From: Triops longicaudatus
Taxonomy: Eukaryota; Arthropoda; Branchiopoda; Notostraca; Triopsidae
NCBI GenBank assembly: GCA_022885665.1
Contig: JAGQDJ010000635.1
Coordinates: forward strand, 1 to 64,000
Direction of reading: 5' to 3'
DNA: 64,000 nt
The position numbers and the translations under genes are program-made. Under the pieces are notes generated by a model that did no database searches, had not been told where the DNA came from, and saw only the letters and a list, made by a program, of their open reading frames with translations. Of the stretch, positions 56,201 to 64,000 are shown in pieces (position 1 is the first letter of the stretch; the number at the start of each line of letters is the position of its first letter).

Positions 56201-59200
56201 GGCCACCAAAAAGAAGAAGAAAGGAGACCATATTCCGTACCGTGATTCAGTGCTGACATGGCTGTTGAGAGAAAATTTGGGCGGCAACTCCAAAACGGCC
56301 ATGATTGCTGCAATTAGCCCGGCCGACATTAATTACGAAGAAACTTTATCCACCTTGCGGTAAACAACGCTTTTGAGCTAAATTCCTTGGCTGTGTTAAG
56401 TTTGCATGGAGGAAGAAATGAAATATCGAATTTAAACAGAATTGACACGGATTGGATTTTACTTCGTGATTGCGGGTTTGTTTGACAGGTACGCGGACCG
56501 TGCTAAACAAATTGAATGCAAAGCCGTGGTTAATGAAGATGCCAACGCTCGTCTCATTCGCGAACTTAAAGAGGAAATTGCACGACTTCGCGACTTGCTT
56601 AAAGCGGAGGGCATTGAGGTCGAAGAAGGTAAGTTGTTCTTACCTCCCCCCTTTTATCTCCGCCCAACTTTTTAGTTTACCTTTTTCAAGGGCAAGGGCC
56701 CTTGACTCAAGTTGCCACTTGGTAACAAACTTCAGGTACGAGATAAAAGAAAGTGTGGCGCACTCTTGAGATACTGCTCTTGATTAGAATCAGGTTACCT
56801 TATTTTGAGATTTATGGATTGCAAATCAGGTTAAATAGGGGAAAATTCCTTCGTTAATTACTGCAAAGAGCGATAGATTTTTTTACCTATCTCAGCACGG
56901 CGAGGCTAATTGGTAGCTGATACCGAAAGGTAGCGCTGCCTTCGCTTTCAATGTGGGAATTACTGCGATTCTGACTTTATTTCTGCAATGAAGAAACTGT
57001 GACGTGAAAGGAATATTTTGTGTAATTTCAGACCCATGACTTGAAGCTTTATTGCAAAGAAAGGAAAATGGGTCAATAAGAGTATGCTAGTGACACAAAC
57101 GAACTTTCAACTCAGAAATTCACGAGTACTATTTTTTTGCGATTTCATCCATGTTCATAACATTAAAGCGTTCAAAGATTTTATGGGAAAATGATTTTCT
57201 ATTATAAACTAGAAATATTAAACGCAGAAATTTTCTAACTCTGGAAGTTTCAGGAAAAAGTGCTAAGATTCCTATTTCTGCATTATATTCTATCGATTTG
57301 CACAAAAATCGATTCCTGCCAGTAGTGGTAAGCGTTTTTCGTGTAAATCAGGACTTTTACTGTACAGCATTTTTGTACAATTTCAGTTTTTCTCTCAGGA
57401 GTTTATTAACATTTTTCAAGCATTTTGTCGACGAAATTGAATTAAATTGTCAGCTTGAATTGTTTTCGAACTAGAAAGTTGGTTAAAAGGCGTGGGTGGA
57501 AAACTATTCGGTCCCTTGAAGCACTTTGATGCGTAACTGGGGAATCGGTTCTAGGCTGTATGAGGGGGGAGTGTGTTATGAAAGTTAATTAGAAGTATTT
57601 GAGTTGTTGGGTTAATGAGTTTATAAAGCGTGTTGTGTCGTTCCTGTGTGTGCTAGGGCCAGAAGGGCGGGTCATAAGAGTTGAAGAGGCCAAGCGCAGT
57701 AAGTGCTTGACGATGCATTTGGATCTCTTTTTCGCCCCTCCTGTGTGCCGTTCGCCTTTTTAGCCACCTACTACCATTCTTTGCGTGTTTTACCGTCGTT
57801 TATGGCTCATGTTCATGGCTCTTTGTCGCCACCCCCCTTTAAAATTCATTGCTTGGCTTCATCAGACCGAAAAGAGCTTTGCCTTTTTGCGCTTTTCTTT
57901 TACCACTTCCGCGCCCCCGCAACAGACTTCTTCGCAACTTCTTCGCATTTTCAGCCATTTTTCCAACATAGATAGTCCACACATAACAATGTTTTACCAT
58001 ATAACCATGTTTGAGTTCTCTCCCTAATGCAACGTGATGTTTCCACAGAAAGCAATTTGTTAAAAAAGCTTATTTCTTTACAGAGTTTATTTCGTTAGAA
58101 AGGAAGATAAAAAAGAGAGAAGAAAAATAAGTTGGATTGTTGGTGTGAATTAAATTGCGCTTTGGCAGCAATTGCTTTTGCTGTCTGTTTAGAGTTCTCA
58201 TACGTTAAAGATTAATCGTGTTTTTCTCGTTTCTTTCCGCCTTGTCTTGTATTTCCGGTGTGCCGTGTCCCAGGCCAAGAAGATCGAGAACCATCTATCA
58301 AGACTGATGACCGACCTCGTATTGCGTCCGTGTCCCCAGTGGCCGAAGATGCCGTAGATCAGCTGCAAGTCAACGAAAAACTTATAGCAGGTATGTATCT
58401 TCCTTTCCTATGCATCACAGTATTTACAATCTCGAAACCTAAAACAGTATCAGGCAACTCATCTACGGGCAAGCGCTTACTCGAGATATTGTAAGTCGTG
58501 CATGAATTGCTTACTAGGTGGCACTGGGAGCTGCTGAAAAATATTACTGTGATCTTATTCGTGTGTTTTCATTCTCTTTCGAATGAAAATTCGGGAAATA
58601 AACTTATTCACACTATGCGTTGCGCAAGTAAAGAATAAACGATCAAGCTAGTGTTGAACGAAAAATAAGTAAGAAGAATTTCGTAGAATATAAGAATATT
58701 TTGCTTCCGAAAAAAAGAGAACATTTCAATACTTGTATATCTTATAATGCGTATGTAAAAGCAGTCTGAAAATAGCTCTTAGTCTAACTTCCTCCAAAAA
58801 AGTACTACAGTTAACGAAGTTTCTTACGCGGAGAACACAGCAAAAAGTTTTAACGTGGATTTGATGTGCATAATCTTAAATCTAGGTGGCGTTTTTCGCT
58901 CACCATTCAGGCATTTTTGCATGTTCGCCTTGGTTACCTTATTGCGGTGAAACCGTCGCGTATCCAAGACGGTTATTTTTGCACACAAAGACTTCAGGCT
59001 TTGAGGAAATATTCACTATGCGTCACACGGCCTTAAAGCTTTAGTGATTTATCGATTTAAACCTTTTCACGTTGTTTGTAAACGTTGAGTAGCTTAGACT
59101 GCAGAATAAAGCACGACGAGCGAAATACGTTAAGTCGATAAAAATTGATGCTATTGGAGACAGCGTGGGATTGAGTGCATATTTACGCATTCTTGAATAG

Positions 59201-62200
59201 CTTTCGAGTTTTGCCAGGTTTCCTAGCCAAGCTATTGATTCGTGCATACTTGCGTGTAATAGGGTGGAAAACTGCGTGTAGTTTGAACGCGTTTGGAAAA
59301 ACTTTGGACACGTGATATATAATTTGGAAGGGTTTGTGACTTGATGACGAGTCTCGTATAGCACGAGTAGCCCATAAAGAGGACTTCTGTCATGCGTAGT
59401 CAAAAACGTAAAGTTTATGACGCCGTAGGGAGAAAAAAACGAAGAAAGGGATCGATTTTTTTCTCATTTACTCCCGATGTAGAGTCGAACCTATTTTCGG
59501 TAATGGTATCGTATTTTTATGCAGTAATAACTGGAACAATGCATACAGTAGAACTTTTATAAAAAAATATTTTTAACAAAAATAACGAAAGATTAAAAAA
59601 AATGAAAAAGATCTTGATTTCTCTAAAAAAAATCGAAAAATTTGATAAATTCCTGCTCAGCATGAAAAAACGAAACATTACACGTTTCTTGAAGGCAATG
59701 CATGGAATATGAAGTTGCTTAGCAAATTTTTGCAGTAAACAAGTGTTGATGGCAGCAAATTCAATTGGTAGCAGCACGGTTATTCGAGCAATTTATTTGC
59801 ATTGCAAGAAACGAGCTAGAAAAGTCGTCGTAAATGCTTGTTACAAGAAACGTCTTGACTGCATTGTAAGTTGCTGCTTCTTGATCCAATGTGCGTCATT
59901 TCGACTCGAAAATCCCTAATTAACAAGCTTTTACATTGTGCATAACTCAGTCACATGAACTTCCATGACTTTCAGAGCATCGTTCTGACGTCAAGCAAAC
60001 ATGGCCTTAGTTACCATCGCTGAATTTGTCGGAAATTCAGTGCTTCTCAGAAATGCTCTTCCTTCCAACTAATCGTGGATAACAAAAGCAATTTTTCTCC
60101 CTCATTATTCGTCATGCTTCGCGTTTTCATTATTGAGAATCTTAATTTTTTCATTTTTCTCTCACGTTATTAAGCACTCTTCAATGTCTCAAAGTAGTTC
60201 ATTTTTTGAATTTCCTCGTCAGATTATTAAAGCAAACTTTGATACTCATGTCAACAAAGGAGTTTATTAATTTTTCTGGGACAAGGTGAAAGTAGCAGGG
60301 CCATAGGTTTAACTCAAGTGGACGTTTTTAACTAATATTTTCTTCTTTTTTTTGTAGAATTGAACGAGACATGGGAAGACAAGTTGAAACGAACGGAGCT
60401 AATTCGATTGCAGCGAGAAGCGGTGTTCGCCGAAATGGGTGTGGCTGTTAAGGAAGATGGTGACACCGTGGGCGTCTTTTCACCTAAAGCGGTACGTATA
60501 GTACAGTACTAACGTCCTTCAGCGATGTCATTTCGCAACTTAATACCGTGTTTGTTCTTCTACTTTGTTTTCCCTTTTCCAACAGACACCCCATTTAGTG
60601 AATCTCAATGAAGACCCCTACATGTCCGAGTGCTTGCTTTATTACATTAAAGACGGCATCACTCGAGTCGGATCTACTGAGGCGAATATTCCCCAAGATA
60701 TTCAGCTCTGTGGACCTCATATCTTGGGTGAACATTGTTTGTTCGAAAACTGTGAAGGTGTCGTTACGCTCGTTCCAGCGCCTGGTGCGCAATGTTATGT
60801 GAACGGCCGAGTGGTAAGCGAGCCCGTCGTCCTCAAAACTGGCAGCCGAGTCATTTTAGGCAAAAATCATGTCTTTCGATTCAATCACCCTGGACAAGGT
60901 AGAGAAAACAATTTCTGGTCTAAGTTTTTTTTTTACATTATTTTCTTTTTTATGTATATTTTTTCTGAAAATGCAACTTTTGTGGTGTTTGTAGTTCGGG
61001 AACGTCGGGAAGATAAACGCGATTCCATTTTGGCCGATACTCCCGTATCGGTGGAAGATGTGGATTGGAATTTCGCCCAGGTCGAACTGTTGGAGAAGCA
61101 AGGTATTGATTTGAAGCTGGAAATGGAGAAACGGCTTTTAGCCCTGGAAGAGCAATATCGTAAAGAAAAGGAGGAAGCAGATCAGGTGTTTGCTGAACAA
61201 AGAAAGGTACTAACTCGTTTATCCCTCCCAGCAACGTTTCTAAGCTTCATTTTCTGATGTTTTTCTTTTTTTTGTCTCGTGTGTTGGATGATGGTGTACC
61301 AGGATTACGAAGCGCGTATTGATGCCTTGCAGAAAAAAGTGGAAGAACAAAGCATGACGATGTCGCTTTACAGTTCCTGCACGCCAGAAGACTTTGCAAA
61401 TGACGATTCCGTCTTCGGTAAGGCTTCAATTTGCGAAAAAGCTCGAAAAAATGTGTAAAAAGAAAGAAGGCGAGCAGCCAAGTGAATCATTGTGTTTTTT
61501 TTTTTTGTTTTTTTTTTTTGTTGTTCTTCTTGTTTCGGCACTGCAATAGTGAACCCTCTCTTTGACGCAGAGTGCAATTGGTCCGATAAAGAATTCCAAT
61601 TAGCCACGTGGGCTGCGCAAAAATGGAAATGTCATCAGTTCACCTCGCTCAGAGACGATCTGTGGGGTAACGCCATCTTCCTCAAGGAAGCCAATGCCAT
61701 TTCCGTGGAATTGCATAAAAAGGTAATACTCGAGCGTTCGAAACCTGTTGTACTTTTTTTTAATTCCTCAGAAATTATGAGCAACGTTTTAAACAAATAA
61801 TGCAGACATCTATTAGAGAAGTCGCAACAGAAGTGAGTCGCAGAATTGAAGCATAAAAGCTTAATATTTCGTGTGAAGTAATCAAACTGATGTAAGACGA
61901 CGTTAACATTTTTGTTCGCTTTGATTGCAGTCACGTGCTGTATTAACGCTAATGCAGTTTCAGTCACGCTTAGATGTAATGTTCTTTATAATATTTTCTG
62001 GAAAATTCTTTACGACGGGTTTCGGTCACAAAAACGAGCCTATTGTGCAAAATAGTCTTTGGTTCCTCGCGTATTGTTAGGCAATATATGACAATGCCGT
62101 AAATGCTTTTGCGCTGCTTTTTATTGCTAGGTGGTGTTCCAGTTTACGCTATTGACGGATTCGTTGTACTCGCCGTTGCCCCGTGACGTTCGTGCCACAC

Positions 62201-64000
62201 TGTATGACGAGGATTGGTCTCCTGAAACTCAAGAACCGGCTTCTAATCAGACCAGCACAGGCTCGGAGGTTTTGTCACGCACCATCGTAGCAGTAGAAGT
62301 GCAAGATCGCAAGAATGGTGCGACTCATTACTGGACTCTGGACAAATTAAGGTGAATTGGCACTAAAATGACTCATTCTCCGCGTCTAATTTCCTTTATT
62401 TTTTCTTACTCTGCGTCCGTCCTATTAGGCAAAGATTAGAGTTAATGAGAGAAATGTACCGTAATGATGGTGAACTCTCCCCAACTTCCATGGAACTCAA
62501 AATGGAAGCGTTGTCTGGAGAGGATCCGTTTTATGATCGTTTCCCGTGGTTTCGGATGGTTGGCAGGTAATAAACGACGTACTTTCTTAATTTTTTTCGT
62601 GTTTGTTAGATTTACCCGGTAAATTGCGACGCTAATTTTGGGGGTTTATTGCTTTTCTACTCGAATAAAAAAAATAGGTCGTTGGTGTACATTAGCAATT
62701 TGCTGTACCCGGTGCCGTTAGTTCATCACGTTCCCATTGTCAACGAGAAAGGCGATGTACGTGGCTTTTTGCGTATTGCAGTACAAGTTGTATTAGACGA
62801 AGAAAATGGAGATTACGGGAGCGGTGTGCGCCAGTCTGCTCGAATCTGCTTTTCGGACGAAAAGTTTGAAGAAGTGCAGCAAGACTGTGCGGAGAAAGGT
62901 AAGTGGACGTTGTGTCTACACTTACACACAAGTTAGCTTGTAAACTTGTTAACCTTCGAAATTTCTCTGGTGAACACGCAATTAGATCCGGCAGTACAAA
63001 GCAAGAACTGGATTAATGAAGAGGAGTGGCCAAGTCATTGGACCCCGGGCAAGGATTTAACGTTCCGTGTGACGGTGTTGCAAGCCGTGGGCATTCCAAC
63101 TGAATATTCTGATATTTTCTGTCAGTTTAAGTAAGAGAAAAATATTTAAAATTTCCAAAATTTAAATGTAACATTAAAAAAAATTAAAGATTTTTTGTTT
63201 CTCTTTTTTCGTTCTTTTTATTTTGATTTCTATGGTTTATTTCTTCGTTTGTTAATGTGATTTCTGTGATTTATATCTCGTGTTTAGCTTCCTGCATCGT
63301 AACGATGAAGCCTTTTCTACAGAACCGGTCAAAAATAACGGAAAAGGTCATCCGATAAGTTTCCACCACGTTCAAAATGTAACTCTTAATCATGACTGCT
63401 GTAATAAGGACTTACGACGCATTTTCTGCAGATTACTGTACCCATTTGTAAACTGTTCGCGGATTACGTTCGCACCCAACCTGTCGTCTTTGAAGTATAC
63501 GGACATTGCGTTCAACCCACACAGCACCACGATGAAGAGAAAACGTCTACGTAAGCACGCTTCATAAGCGAGAGATAAAATAAAGAGCGAAGAAGTAACT
63601 TTCTTTTTTTTTCGTGTAATAGAACGCGTACACCACCCAAAAGACTGCAGAATCCTTCGTTGCCTATTAGCCCGCCGGTCAGGTCCGCCAAGTTTGGCTC
63701 GCCAGTACTTGGACAACCCACTTCTGTACATGGAAAACACGATTTGTTAGTCTGGATCGAAATTTGCGAGTTAGGTAAGCATTATTACCAATAATTAATT
63801 ATAAAAGCATTCTTTATGAAGAGGTACTCCTGTATTTCGTCCTATTTTGAGAAAATTTCTTTCTTTGCGTTGTGAGAGCAATTATTAATCGTATATTTTA
63901 TTGCGTTCCGCAGCTTCGAATGGTGAATACCTTCCTGTCTGCGTGGAACATAGAGATGATCTTCCGTGCCGAGGATACTATGTATTGCGTCAAGGTTTAC
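53248..64000 (+). CDS. unc-104: Kinesin-3 motor Unc-104/KIF1A (partial, 3' end missing)
   Basis: Plus-end microtubule motor that carries synaptic-vesicle precursors and dense-core vesicles. At least 23 exons; main ones 53248-53347, 54071-54153, 54205-54453, 55368-55546, 55614-55725, 55799-55942, 56202-56359, 56489-56628, 57657-57698, 58274-58390, 60358-60491, 60586-60898, 60995-61206, 61303-61417, 61550-61722, 62131-62351, 62429-62566, 62678-62898, 62986-63130, 63288-63378, 63432-63550, 63623-63774, 63914 to the window end. Motor motifs: VKVAVRVRPFN, GQTGAGKS (P-loop), NETSSRSH (switch I), DLAGSE (switch II), the K-loop ATKKKKKGDHIPYRD, neck ADRAKQIE, coiled coil RLIRELKEEIARLRDLL. FHA domain DGITRVG...HVFRFNHP, then the coiled coil LEKQGIDLKLEMEKRL, kinesin-associated FTSLRDDLWGNAIFLKEANA and the FRVTVLQAVGIPTEYSDIFCQF C2-like region. 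The PH domain lies beyond the window. Confidence 0.96.
57657..57698 (+). other. 42-nt cassette exon in unc-104
   Basis: TGTGCTAG|GGCCAGAAGGG...AAGCGCA|GTAAGT is a 14-codon exon (PEGRVIRVEEAKR) between the neck coiled coil and the linker before the FHA domain. Flanking exons share the same phase, so it can be skipped without changing the frame; alternative use is likely. Confidence 0.7.

Noticed and set aside
1..64000. CRISPR arrays, rRNA, tRNA, intact transposons, prophage
   Set aside because: Looked for regular spaced repeats, tRNA box A/B arms, transposase or reverse-transcriptase motifs; none seen. The genome is eukaryotic.

Overview
The window is animal nuclear DNA, almost certainly from an arthropod. 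Genes have many short GT-AG introns (about 50-150 bp), poly(A) signals and no operons. It combines animal-type UDP-glycosyltransferases, an insect-type gustatory receptor array, a divergent ionotropic receptor, alpha-2-macroglobulin (A2M) family genes, and housekeeping genes with clear animal orthologs (Galpha-s, SLC9A8/NHE8, unc-104/KIF1A). Chelicerates are reported to have lost the animal UGT family, so a pancrustacean or myriapod is more likely than a mite or spider. I cannot name the species.

Layout. 1-4300: last exons and 3' end of Galpha-s (+). 5446-5606: imperfect foldback. 5803-8924: complete NHE8-like Na+/H+ exchanger (+) with a U12-type AT-AC intron. 9229-14710: two UGT genes (-). 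15956-18897: an ionotropic receptor (-). 19963-20309: a two-exon gene for a 98-residue protein with one C2H2 finger and a hydrophobic tail (+). 21050-23054: third UGT (-). 23725-23905: relic of a UGT 3' end. 24601-32503: three A2M-derived units (-): a 140-codon N-terminal fragment, an intact 843-residue half-length gene, and a broken 3' copy. 32538-32849: a stray TPR-coding piece (+). 32886-35368: fourth UGT (-). 36328-44505: four tandem gustatory-receptor-like genes (+) and one orphan last exon. 45281-50664: three tandem genes (+) sharing a 12-nt first coding exon (MKIW) and a signal-peptide exon, but with unrelated repetitive or collagenous third exons; the second has a frameshift. 51854-51997: possible 47-residue gene. 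53248-64000: unc-104/KIF1A kinesin-3 (+), running off the window.

How the genes relate. The centre is an accessory region of detoxification (UGT), chemosensation (IR, GR) and innate-immunity-like or secreted proteins, flanked by conserved housekeeping genes. Several clusters show duplication with partial copying: UGT exon sizes are nearly constant, GR exon sizes match almost to the base, and the A2M units share promoters and breakpoints.

The two most unusual things here are the 'constant secretion leader, variable structural payload' family at 45-51 kb, and a macroglobulin that keeps an open frame over 13 exons yet stops just after the bait region, so it has no thioester or receptor-binding domain.

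Exon boundaries were placed by hand from splice signals, reading phase and protein similarity recalled from known families. They may be off by a base in places, and no database search was run.
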